DNA of 7,489 nt from Roseburia sp. AM59-24XD (GCF_003478445.1 NZ_QUET01000053.1:1-7489); one strand, 5' to 3'. Shown: positions 1 to 6,046, counted from the first letter of the stretch. The notes: a model not told the origin generated them from the sequence alone. Translations and numbers: made by a program.

Positions 1-242
1 CCGGCGGGTGCAAGTGCCTCTCGAAACATCCGAATCCCACCTTGGGGCGAATACGGAAGGATGTGTTTATCAAAAATCAAAGCAGCAAAGCAATTAGTCT
101 TTTCGAAATCCGTAAGTGACAAGACAATTTTTTAGTCACAGTTCACGGATTTTTAATGCATTGGCAGGCAAAATGCCATTGCAAGCAACCGGACATAAGA
201 AATATTATGGGCGGATTTCCATCCTTGATATGGGAAGTCTTA
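1..242 (+). repeat. Left copy of a 242-bp dispersed repeat (inverted partner at 7087-7328), cut by the window edge
   Basis: The reverse complement of 7087-7328 aligns end to end with this stretch. I count about 30 substitutions and two single-base indels, roughly 87% identity by eye; the first 150 bases are closer (about 13 changes) than the rest. Similarity starts at base 1, so the left copy probably continues outside the window. On the right side similarity stops sharply after GTCTTA (237-242). I see no convincing protein in it: the short reading frames in the two copies do not conserve a common product. Small stems (CATCC at 28-32 with GGATG at 59-63; 107-113 with 145-151) persist in both copies. 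I do not recognise the family. A non-coding mobile or RNA-type repeat is the most likely reading. Confidence 0.85.
107..151 (+). other. Conserved hairpin inside the left repeat
   Basis: AATCCGT (107-113) pairs with ACGGATT (145-151), and inside it GTGAC (116-120) pairs with GTCAC (135-139). In the right copy the last base of GTCAC is T, which still gives a G-U pair if the RNA reads in this orientation. In the left copy the stem runs into four T residues, so it could terminate transcription, but the right copy lacks that T run. Confidence 0.45.
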
Positions 243-254
243 GTTACATATTTA

Positions 255-292
255 CTCGAATGACAAGGCGGTTGACGTTGGTTGTCTTCGAG
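255..292. other. Hairpin just outside the left repeat
   Basis: CTCGAA, one bulged T, then GACAA (255-265) pairs with TTGTC TTCGAG (282-292), an 11-bp stem with a GT-rich loop. The AT-rich run that follows (AAATAATATTTTATTTTT) is not a clean U tract, so terminator function is possible but not shown. The stretch 293-411 that follows holds nothing else I can support. Confidence 0.4.
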
Positions 293-411
293 AAATAATA
301 TTTTATTTTTGTGCAAAAAACATATTGATAATATGTGGTCAGCTCCTTAGAATAATGGTACAGATAAACGCATTGAAAATAATTTCCAATGCAGATTATC
401 GTTACAGGTAA

Positions 412-522
412 GCTGTCACAGTCTGCACACAGTGGGCTGCGTATACTGTCGAAGCGGGTGCAGAAGGAGACATCCGCCGCATTATCGCCGGAAAGGGAAT
501 GCAGACGGCAGTGCAATACTGA
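412..522 (+). pseudogene. Possible C-terminal remnant of an unidentified protein
   Basis: An open frame of 36 codons starts right after an in-frame TAA (409-411), has no start codon or ribosome site of its own, and ends at TGA 520-522. It reads AVTVCTQWAAY at its start and ends GKGMQTAVQY. Codon use and the higher GC of this stretch look like coding DNA, unlike the AT-rich flanks. A strong rightward terminator follows 41 bases later, as expected downstream of a gene. The simplest reading is the tail of a gene whose 5' part was lost when the neighbouring repeat region formed. I do not recognise the family, and a chance open frame is quite possible. Confidence 0.25.
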
Positions 523-562
523 GACTGTCGGAGGTTCACGGAGCATCTGAGAGCATAATAGA

Positions 563-601
563 TAAACCGCCGATAGGGATTTTAAACGGCGGTTTATTTT
601 T
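563..601 (+). terminator. Strong rho-independent terminator, rightward
   Basis: TAAACCGCCG (563-572) pairs perfectly with CGGCGGTTTA (587-596), a 10-bp stem with a 14-base loop, followed by TTTTT (597-601). The minus-strand side lacks a T run, so it works mainly for rightward transcription. No intact rightward gene lies upstream in the window, which supports a lost or remnant gene near 412-522. Confidence 0.85.
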
Positions 602-651
602 ATGAACTGATTTTATAAAAACATATATCTAAATTTGTTCACATCATAATC

Positions 652-1092
652 TTACTTTTCCTTTTCGGGATTCTTGCGTGCCTTGATCTTGGCGATTTCA
701 ATCATTTCATTCCGATCTTCTTCGCTCATTTTCTTAAAATGGTAAAGAAGCTCCTTCTCGATAGGAGTGGCAAACATATATTTCTTACGGTTCGAAGGTT
801 CATTATAAAAATCAAGATATTCAGAAAGCTCGGTGCTTGAAGCAGACGGCACAGGGGCATCATACGACTCATCGCGATCCACATCCATCGTTATATGAAG
901 CAGGTCATCCACAGAAATATTATAAAGTCCCGAAAGCTTATATAAAACTTCCGCATCGGGTACACGCCTGCCGGTCTCATAGTGGCTGTAGGTCTGGCGG
1001 ACAACGCCGAGAGCTGCCGCAACATAATCCTGCGTATAATTATTTACGATTCTTAATTCTTTTAATTTCTGTGAGAGTAATTCACGATTCAT
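652..1092 (-). CDS. XRE-family helix-turn-helix transcriptional regulator
   Basis: A 146-residue cytoplasmic DNA-binding protein. Residues about 8-65 form a Cro/CI-type HTH domain: the TQDYVAAALGV helix, the VRQTYSHYETGRR recognition segment, then LYKLSGLYNISVDDLL, all typical of the XRE family. An acidic linker (about 68-95) leads to a charged helical tail containing EKELLYHFKKMSEEDRNEMIEIAK, of a kind I associate with clostridial XRE regulators; it probably serves for dimerisation. I chose the ATG at 1092 because it has AGGCGG eight bases upstream and the HTH begins straight after it. A longer frame from 1167 would add 25 unlike residues and run into an operator-like repeat. The gene is divergent from csrA-flagellin and shares a 326-bp region carrying three copies of a direct repeat, so control of itself and of csrA/flagellin is a reasonable inference. 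It is not SinR or SlrR by anything I can see, and its ligand and targets are unknown. Confidence 0.88.
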   Translation of the reverse strand: MNRELLSQKLKELRIVNNYTQDYVAAALGVVRQTYSHYETGRRVPDAEVLYKLSGLYNISVDDLLHITMDVDRDESYDAPVPSASSTELSEYLDFYNEPSNRKKYMFATPIEKELLYHFKKMSEEDRNEMIEIAKIKARKNPEKEK

Positions 1093-1145
1093 TGCAAACA
1101 CCGCCTTCTTTTCGATAAGTATATTTCTCCCTATTAACGCGGATG

Positions 1146-1163
1146 TTACAAAGTGTAGCAAAT
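1146..1163 (+). promoter_or_regulatory. Operator-like direct repeat, copy 1 (near the XRE gene)
   Basis: TTACAAAGTGTAGCAAAT, sharing ACAAA-N2-GTAGCA with the copies at 1305 and 1369. It lies 54-71 bases before the XRE start codon, a suitable place for autoregulation. The binder is inferred, not shown. Confidence 0.55.
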
Positions 1164-1304
1164 ACACAAGTTATTGTTGGACGATTAGTGAAATATTAAC
1201 GAAAATAGTTGCATAAAGGTACAAAAACCGTTCGAGAGGACGAAATATCCCTCAAATGATTTTGGTTATTATGTATATTATTTGACAAATAAATTGTTGA
1301 AAAG

Positions 1305-1323
1305 TCACAAAATGTAGCATAAT
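1305..1323 (+). promoter_or_regulatory. Operator-like direct repeat, copy 2 (upstream of the sigma-28 promoter)
   Basis: TCACAAAATGTAGCATAAT. It ends 13 bases before the TAAA box of the sigma-28 promoter. Its CATAAT, with TTGAAA at 1297-1302, could also be the -10 and -35 of a weak sigma-A promoter, but the spacing is only 15 bases. Confidence 0.55.
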
Positions 1324-1336
1324 CAGAAAAATATGT

Positions 1337-1363
1337 TAAAGGTTATTAACACCATGACGATAT
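1337..1363 (+). promoter_or_regulatory. Sigma-28 (SigD/FliA-type) promoter for csrA and probably flagellin
   Basis: TAAAGGTT (1337-1344), an 11-base spacer, then GACGATAT (1356-1363). The flagellar sigma-28 consensus is TAAAGTTT-N11-GCCGATAA, so the spacing is exact and 13 of 16 bases match. Transcription should start near 1370, giving csrA a leader of about 50 bases. I found no second match to this pattern between csrA and flagellin. Confidence 0.8.
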
Positions 1364-1368
1364 AAAGT

Positions 1369-1387
1369 ATACAAAACGTAGCATAAA
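1369..1387 (+). promoter_or_regulatory. Operator-like direct repeat, copy 3 (at the csrA transcription start)
   Basis: ATACAAAACGTAGCATAAA, in the same orientation as the other two copies and 64 bases after copy 2. It covers the predicted start point of the sigma-28 transcript, a classic place for a repressor to block initiation. Confidence 0.55.
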
Positions 1388-1401
1388 GGAATTGCACGAG
1401 G

Positions 1402-1413
1402 TTACAGGGAGGT
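1402..1413 (+). promoter_or_regulatory. Ribosome site of csrA overlapping a CsrA-type binding sequence
   Basis: TTACAGGGAGGT matches 10 of 12 positions of the CsrA consensus RUACARGGAUGU and contains the Shine-Dalgarno AGGGAGG, six to seven bases before the ATG at 1419. Binding here would block translation of csrA itself. It also decides the start: the upstream TTG at 1392 lies before this site. Confidence 0.5.
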
Positions 1414-1418
1414 ATATC

Positions 1419-1682
1419 ATGCTGAAATTATCATTAAAACAAGGACAGTATGTAAATATCGGTGATGACATTCGCGTGGTCTATGTAGGAGGCAGCGGTG
1501 GACAGGGACGACTGATGATCGATGCACCGAAGGAGGTACCGATCGTAAGAAGCAGCATCGAAGAAAATCCGGAGAGAAGAAAAGACACCTATTATCCGGA
1601 AAAGAAGATTTCTGCCAAGGCGCAGAAGGAGATCGAACGGATTCTTTGGAATGAACGCCATCAGGGCGATACAGCCAAATAG
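1419..1682 (+). CDS. csrA: CsrA-family translational regulator, with a long C-terminal tail
   Basis: An 87-residue cytoplasmic RNA-binding protein. The first 49 residues follow the CsrA fold: MLKLSLKQGQYVNIGDDI, then a glycine-rich turn, GRLMIDAPKEV, and IVRSSIEEN. CsrA dimers bind GGA in RNA loops, usually over the Shine-Dalgarno, and in Bacillus repress flagellin (hag) translation until FliW sequesters CsrA. Arg44 of the second RNA-binding edge is kept, but the first edge reads LSLK where most family members have LTRR or LSRK, so the usual Arg6 is Leu6. Residues 50-87 form a charged extension longer than in enterobacterial CsrA; in Bacillus the C-terminal extension takes part in FliW binding. 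The ATG at 1419 is chosen for its AGGGAGG site and because the family begins at MLxL. The gene has a sigma-28 promoter and sits 171 bp before flagellin, its expected target. fliW is not in the window. Confidence 0.85.
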   Translation: MLKLSLKQGQYVNIGDDIRVVYVGGSGGQGRLMIDAPKEVPIVRSSIEENPERRKDTYYPEKKISAKAQKEIERILWNERHQGDTAK

Positions 1683-1853
1683 AACCGGTGGAACACAGGG
1701 ACAGCGAAAGCTCATGACAAACGTCCCATTAAAATGGTAATAGGCAGAAACACACCCGGGACTTCTGCTTGTTATAGATAACACCCTCGGGAAACGGAGT
1801 TCCAGAGGACAACAAATCATAAACCACAAACGTGGAACAAGGAGGATAATATT
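1683..1853 (+). promoter_or_regulatory. Structured flagellin leader with several CsrA-type GGA sites
   Basis: No separate promoter is clear here, so this is probably a csrA-flagellin intercistronic leader. GAACAAGGAGGA (1835-1846) includes the flagellin Shine-Dalgarno and matches 9 of 12 CsrA consensus positions. A second GGA stands at 1807-1809 in CCAGAGGACAAC, 34 bases upstream, a spacing that recalls the paired CsrA sites of the Bacillus hag leader. Another site is ACACAGGGACAG near 1693-1704. Stems include GGGAC/GTCCC (1698-1702 with 1723-1727), TGTTA/TAACA (1770-1774 with 1779-1783) inside CCCG/CGGG (1755-1758 with 1788-1791), and CCAC/GTGG just before the ribosome site. None has a U run, so read-through from csrA is expected. 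Confidence 0.55.
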
Positions 1854-3479
1854 ATGATAGTACAACACAACATTACGGCGATGAACGCAAACAGAATGCT
1901 GGGTCTGACAACAGGCTCCCTTTCTAAGTCAACAGAGAAGCTTTCTTCCGGTTACAGAATCAACCGTGCAGCAGACGATGCAGCAGGTCTTACCATTTCC
2001 GAGAAGATGAGAAAGCAGATCCGTGGTCTTGACCAGGCATCCACCAACGCAGAGGATGGTGTTTCTTCTGTACAGACAGCTGAGGGTGCTCTGACAGAGG
2101 TTCACTCAATGCTTCAGAGAATGAACGAGCTGGCTACACAGGCTGCAAATGGCACAAACTCTACATCTGACCGTCAGGCAATCCAGGATGAGATTTCGCA
2201 GCTTACAACTGAGATTGACCGTGTCTCTGAGACAACAAAGTTCAATGAGACATACCTGTTAAAGGGAGATGGATCAAAGGGAACAAAGACACTCAATGCA
2301 CATGACGCTGGTCTTGCCGGAAAGCTTACCGACAATGGAAATGGTACTGCTACATTTACAGCAGATGCATTAAAAGTAGGAAGCAAGGTTACGATTGAAG
2401 GAACAGAGTATACAATTGTTCCGGATGCTGATAAAAATGATTATAAGGATGCAAAGACGGCGATTGCTGATGCATATACGTCAGGTGCTAAGGCAACAAT
2501 GGCTGATGGAACCTCTTACACTTATTATGCAGCTAAAGATAAAGATGTTAATGGCAAAGAGGTAACTGCCGCTGGTTGGTATCAAGATGGGGACGGTACA
2601 ACTGCAAAAAAAACGAATGCGGATGTTATACAGGCAGGAAGTGTAGTAAATGGAAAGACTATTTTCGGTGCGGCAGGAAGCACTATTGAAGCTAAGACGA
2701 TTGACGAAGTTAAAGAGGCAATTAAAGCTGCTGATGCAGGAAAAACTGTAACAATAGGTGACATTGCAGAAGGCAATACGACAGCATATACATTGAAAAC
2801 GGCTACAGCTGGAACTGATATTACAGCTGATGATTTAGCAAGTAAGATTGAAGGTGGAACTACTGTTAAGATTGATACAACCACATATTATGTTCTTCCG
2901 GCTGCTAGTGAGTCTAAAAATGAGATTTCTCTTAATGAAGCATACAGCAAGATGGCTGATGCTTTGAAAAAAGCAAGCGATATCGGAGCTGATTCTGATG
3001 CATTGTCAGAAGTAAAAAATAATGGCGATGGTACGTTTGTGATTACACAGGGCAAGGTAGCTGTAGATAATGGTCTTTCTTTCAGTTTGCATGTAGGTGC
3101 AGATGCTGATATGACCAACAAGATCAATGTTAATATTGATACAATGTCCGCAGCCGGTCTTGGAATTAAGGGCATCAGCGTAGCCGGTGAGGATGGATCT
3201 GCTGCAACATATGCGATTGATGCAATTGCAGATGCTATTTCAACTGTTTCTGCACAGCGTTCCGCACTCGGTGCTGTTCAGAACCGTCTTGAGCACACCA
3301 TCGACAACCTGGATAACGTTGTTGAGAACACCACTTCCGCTGAGTCTCGTATCCGTGATACAGATATGGCTGAAGAAATGGTTAACTACTCAAAGAACAG
3401 CATCCTTCAGCAGGCTGGTCAGTCTATGCTTGCACAGGCTAATCAGGCAAATCAGGGTGTTCTGTCACTTCTTCAGTAA
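1854..3479 (+). CDS. hag: Flagellin, the flagellar filament subunit
   Basis: A 541-residue secreted filament protein (hag in Bacillus, fliC in enterobacteria). Residues 1 to about 140 form the N-terminal D0/D1 helices (MIVQHNITAMNANRMLG, KLSSGYRINRAADDAAGL, LQRMNELATQAANGTNS), and about the last 90 form the matching C-terminal part (RSALGAVQNRLEHTIDNL, then QANQANQGVLSLLQ), which pair in the filament core. The roughly 310 residues between them are a surface domain rich in Thr, Ala, Gly and Lys with repeated beta-type segments (VTIEGTEYTIVPDADKND; VKIDTTTYYVLPAASESKNE). Length is typical for a flagellin with D2/D3 domains. There is no Sec signal, as expected for flagellar type III export. AAGGAGGAT eight bases before the ATG fixes the start. 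The middle of the gene is visibly more AT-rich than the two ends, in line with faster evolution or exchange of the surface part. Control is probably by sigma-28 through the csrA promoter and by CsrA at the ribosome site. Confidence 0.96.
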   Translation: MIVQHNITAMNANRMLGLTTGSLSKSTEKLSSGYRINRAADDAAGLTISEKMRKQIRGLDQASTNAEDGVSSVQTAEGALTEVHSMLQRMNELATQAANGTNSTSDRQAIQDEISQLTTEIDRVSETTKFNETYLLKGDGSKGTKTLNAHDAGLAGKLTDNGNGTATFTADALKVGSKVTIEGTEYTIVPDADKNDYKDAKTAIADAYTSGAKATMADGTSYTYYAAKDKDVNGKEVTAAGWYQDGDGTTAKKTNADVIQAGSVVNGKTIFGAAGSTIEAKTIDEVKEAIKAADAGKTVTIGDIAEGNTTAYTLKTATAGTDITADDLASKIEGGTTVKIDTTTYYVLPAASESKNEISLNEAYSKMADALKKASDIGADSDALSEVKNNGDGTFVITQGKVAVDNGLSFSLHVGADADMTNKINVNIDTMSAAGLGIKGISVAGEDGSAATYAIDAIADAISTVSAQRSALGAVQNRLEHTIDNLDNVVENTTSAESRIRDTDMAEEMVNYSKNSILQQAGQSMLAQANQANQGVLSLLQ

Positions 3480-3485
3480 TTCCAG

Positions 3486-3519
3486 GAGAAGCTTTGAGTA
3501 TGCAGCGTAAAGCTGTCTC
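3486..3519 (+). other. Hairpin in the flagellin 3' untranslated region
   Basis: GAGAAGCTTT (3486-3495) pairs with AAAGCTGTCTC (3509-3519) with one bulged G. It starts seven bases after the flagellin stop codon and has no U run, so it may stabilise the mRNA ahead of the true terminator. Confidence 0.4.
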
Positions 3520-3538
3520 ATAAGTTGTGTAATAATTT

Positions 3539-3580
3539 CACCGTCGATCGGATGATTCCGGTCGGCGGTGTTTTCTTGTT
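3539..3580 (+). terminator. Rho-independent terminator of flagellin
   Basis: CACCGTCGATCGG (3539-3551) pairs over all 13 positions, two of them G-U, with CCGGTCGGCGGTG (3558-3570), with loop ATGATT. TTTTCTTGTTT follows. This is a very strong terminator 60 bases after the flagellin stop. Confidence 0.93.
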
Positions 3581-3595
3581 TATGCAGAAAATAAA

Positions 3596-3678
3596 AATGG
3601 GTACCGCCATATTAGCGGCCGCCACCCGGGCAACGTCTGTTTATAAGACTCACACTAATATGGGCTTACATACCCATT
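3596..3678 (-). repeat. 83-bp imperfect palindrome with GC-rich centre, possible leftward terminator
   Basis: AATGGGTA (3596-3603) pairs with TACCCATT (3671-3678), and CCATATTAG (3607-3615) pairs with CTAATATGG (3655-3663); the arms differ by CCG against a seven-base insert. The 39-base centre contains GCGGCCGC and CCCGGG, unusually GC-rich here. Read leftward, the last arm runs into TTTTATTTT, so it may end transcription from adeC. It could also be the decayed end of a small mobile element. Confidence 0.55.
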
Positions 3679-3721
3679 AAGAAATCAAGTTATTATTTTA
3701 AGGTGTTGATGACTGCGTGGC

Positions 3722-4134
3722 TCACACCTGTGTGAGCAGCTCCTTTTCAACGGCTTGCAGTTCGACTTCGGAGTATCCATAGAAAGGATCATGTCGCGGG
3801 ATACTCCGCTACCCAGCATTTTGCGTATTGCCTCTAACCGTCCTTCCGCCAGACCTTCAGAGCGTCCTTCTTCGCGACTGATTTTTGCACGTTCTTCTGC
3901 GTAGTCTTTTGCGTAATTCCTCGCATAATCTTCTACAGTTTTACACATTTTTCCCAAACCTCCTTCCGTCTCTTTGAAATATTTCACAGCTTTACTTAAT
4001 TCCGGGAATTTTGCATCCTCAAAGGAATCATTTCGTAAAAATAATTGAAGCAGTTCGGATTTATCCGAACCATCTTTCACCACCGTGTTGGCAAAGAAAA
4101 TATCTTCCCCGTCATTACCGGAACATGGCATCAT
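3722..4134 (-). pseudogene. C-terminal remnant of a PD-(D/E)XK (Rpn-type) transposase-family protein, truncated and frameshifted
   Basis: The leftward frame contains KFPELSKAVKYFKETEGGLGKMC, then a charged coiled-coil stretch (DYARNYAKDYAEERAKISREEGRSEGLAEG), then LEAIRKMLGSGVSRDMILSM. This is the usual tail of the PD-(D/E)XK nuclease 'transposase' family (PDDEXK_2/Rpn-like) common in Lachnospiraceae: the FKETEGG segment, a charged helix, and a short helical domain. The N-terminal nuclease core, normally some 200 residues with the catalytic Asp/Glu/Lys, is absent, and sequence before 4134 is unlike the family. Near 3777 one G seems lost: the current frame runs on to 3685 through foreign residues, while the frame one base over gives YSEVELQAVEKELLTQV and a stop at 3722-3724, a natural ending. 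Only 28 bases separate it from the adeC stop, so read-through transcription is possible, but the product should lack nuclease activity. Confidence 0.75.
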
Positions 4135-4162
4135 CGATAACCTTTTATGTTATATTGCAGAA

Positions 4163-5905
4163 TCAGAAGGAAGCCTTCACAACCTTCTGTGCGTTTACAT
4201 CAATGACGCCGTATGTATTCAGGCGCAGAGCAGGGATAACCGGAAGGCTGACAAAGCTCAGCGTCATGAAAGGATCAATCTCACCGGAAATACCCCAGTC
4301 TGCAAGAATTTGTTTCATGGCCTCCAGACGGGCATCGACCTCCTCGAGAGGAAGTGTGGACATCAGTCCGCCGATCTGCAGCGGCAGATCGGCAACGATC
4401 TGTCCGTCCAGTGCGATGGCAAGACCGCCCTCGTTTGCGATCACGCGGTTGGCGGCGCAGGCGATATCCGCATCATTGGTTCCGGCGATCACAAGGTTGT
4501 GGGAATCGTGTCCGACGCTGGTAGCAACGGCACCTTTCTTAAGACCGTATCTGCCAAGGAAGCCCTTGCCGATGTGACCGGTGTTTTTGTGGCGCTCCAA
4601 AGCAACAATCTTAACAATATCCTCGGTGAGATTGACTCCGGCGGCACAGCCGGACTGTGAGGTGCAGTCAGCGATCCGTTCGGCGGTGAGAAGTTCATGG
4701 GCGTTCAGGTCGATCACACGGATGTGCTCTCCAAGCTTTTCCATGGCAAGCTGTTCCGGCTGAACCGGATCAACATGGAAGGAATGGTAAACGCGGTCGG
4801 TCACGGACTGTACCATTTCCGGGACAGAGGATTCAACAAGACTTTTGCCGTTCTCGGCGGCAAGCACGCCGTCCTTGTAAACCTCCAGCACATTCAGATC
4901 AGTCAGGTTATCGAGTATCGCAATATCGGCGTGGTAACCGGGAGCGATGGCACCGTTATCCTTCAGACCGAAATAAGCTGCGGCGTTGAAGGTGCCTGCC
5001 TTGATCGCAAGGATCGGATCGACACCCTTCTGTACGGCTTTACGGACAATAGCATCAATGTGACCGTCACGCAGAAGATCGCACGGATGCTTGTCATCGG
5101 TGACCAGCATGATCCGCTGTGCATATGGAGCCTCAAACAACGGAAGAAGGGCATCCAGATTGTGGGCGGCAGTACCCTCGCGGATCATGATCCACTGACC
5201 ACGGGCAAACTTTTCCTTTGCTTCGTCTGCATTGGAGCATTCATGATCGGAGCGGATGCCTGCAGCAACATAGCCGTTTAATTCACGACCGGACAAAAGA
5301 GGGGCATGTCCGTCAATAATGCCACCGTGCTCCAGTGTGACGTGGATCTTATCTAAGATGGCAGGATCCGCCTGATTAACACCAAAGGAATTCATCATTT
5401 CCGCAAGACCGATCACGCGCGGATTGCTGTAGAACGGAGCGATATCCTCCGCTTCCAGGCAGGCACCGGATTCATCCAGTGCTGTAGCAGGAACGCAGGA
5501 TGGCACGACAAAGAACACATCCATTGTCATGTCCTCGGTATATTTGAGCATAAAGTCGATGCCCCGGCTGCCGGCAACGTTGGCGATCTCATGAGGATCG
5601 GTGATCACTGCAGTCGTGCCGTGCGGAAGAACCGCCTTCTCAAACTCTGTCGGTGCGACCATCGAGCTTTCGAGATGGATGTGTCCGTCAATAAATCCGG
5701 GACAGATATATTTGCCGGTCATGTCCTTTTCGGTCACACCCTCATAGCTTCCGATGCCGGCGATCATACCGTCTGCAATCGCAACGTCACCGGTCTCGAT
5801 ACTCTCCGTAAATACATTTATAATGTTGGCATTTTTCAGGACAAGATCTGCTTTCTGCCTGCCGTTTGCCACATTGATGATCTTTTCGTTCACTGTCTGT
5901 TTCAT
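4163..5905 (-). CDS. adeC: Adenine deaminase
   Basis: A 580-residue cytoplasmic metalloenzyme of the amidohydrolase superfamily that converts adenine to hypoxanthine and ammonia in purine salvage (EC 3.5.4.2). The length is close to that of Bacillus and E. coli adenine deaminases. Visible hallmarks are GFIDGHIHLESS (metal-binding HxH at 75 and 77, Glu79), TDPHEIANV (102-110), DGHAP (198-202), SDHE (219-222), TDDKHP (269-274), and the family-specific C-terminal domain with SVGHDSHN (463-470). An N-terminal beta part (about 20-65, ending KYICPGFID) completes the fold, and all key residues are present. I chose the ATG at 5905 because MKQTVNEKII begins the family-like part; AGAAAGGA lies about 12 bases upstream, slightly far. 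An ATG at 5917 sits directly on that ribosome site, and the longer frame to 5983 would start upstream of the predicted promoter's -10. The gene is divergent from bioB. Confidence 0.95.
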   Translation of the reverse strand: MKQTVNEKIINVANGRQKADLVLKNANIINVFTESIETGDVAIADGMIAGIGSYEGVTEKDMTGKYICPGFIDGHIHLESSMVAPTEFEKAVLPHGTTAVITDPHEIANVAGSRGIDFMLKYTEDMTMDVFFVVPSCVPATALDESGACLEAEDIAPFYSNPRVIGLAEMMNSFGVNQADPAILDKIHVTLEHGGIIDGHAPLLSGRELNGYVAAGIRSDHECSNADEAKEKFARGQWIMIREGTAAHNLDALLPLFEAPYAQRIMLVTDDKHPCDLLRDGHIDAIVRKAVQKGVDPILAIKAGTFNAAAYFGLKDNGAIAPGYHADIAILDNLTDLNVLEVYKDGVLAAENGKSLVESSVPEMVQSVTDRVYHSFHVDPVQPEQLAMEKLGEHIRVIDLNAHELLTAERIADCTSQSGCAAGVNLTEDIVKIVALERHKNTGHIGKGFLGRYGLKKGAVATSVGHDSHNLVIAGTNDADIACAANRVIANEGGLAIALDGQIVADLPLQIGGLMSTLPLEEVDARLEAMKQILADWGISGEIDPFMTLSFVSLPVIPALRLNTYGVIDVNAQKVVKASF

Positions 5906-5954
5906 GATGATAACCATTCCTTTCTGAAGCCGTGAATATCTTTTCGATATTTTA

Positions 5955-5983
5955 ATTTTACCTTTGCGGCTGATATTTTGCAA
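5955..5983 (-). promoter_or_regulatory. Sigma-A-type promoter of adeC
   Basis: Read leftward: TTGCAA (5978-5983), a 17-base spacer, TAAAAT (5955-5960). This is 4/6 and 5/6 to consensus with ideal spacing. The leader would be only about 40 bases, too short for a purine riboswitch. Confidence 0.55.
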
Positions 5984-6046
5984 GAGAAAAGGGACGTATG
6001 AGGAAAGTGATGAAGAGGGACGGTAAACCGGGGAAAAGCGGTCTGA

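Noticed and set aside
116..298. Open frame of 60 codons across the left repeat
   Set aside because: It starts inside a repeat stem, has no ribosome site, and runs out of the repeat into unrelated sequence.
837..1118. Rightward frame opposite the XRE gene
   Set aside because: Antisense to a clear HTH protein, with no ribosome site and an unlikely composition.
1392..1418. Earlier TTG start for csrA
   Set aside because: It lies before the AGGGAGG ribosome site, and the added residues are not part of the CsrA fold.
2174..3175. Leftward open frames opposite flagellin
   Set aside because: Low-complexity Val/Ala/Ser-rich translations that mirror the repetitive flagellin codons.
4085..5281. Long rightward open frames opposite adeC
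   Set aside because: They are antisense shadows of a complete, well-conserved enzyme, with no start signals or recognisable domains.
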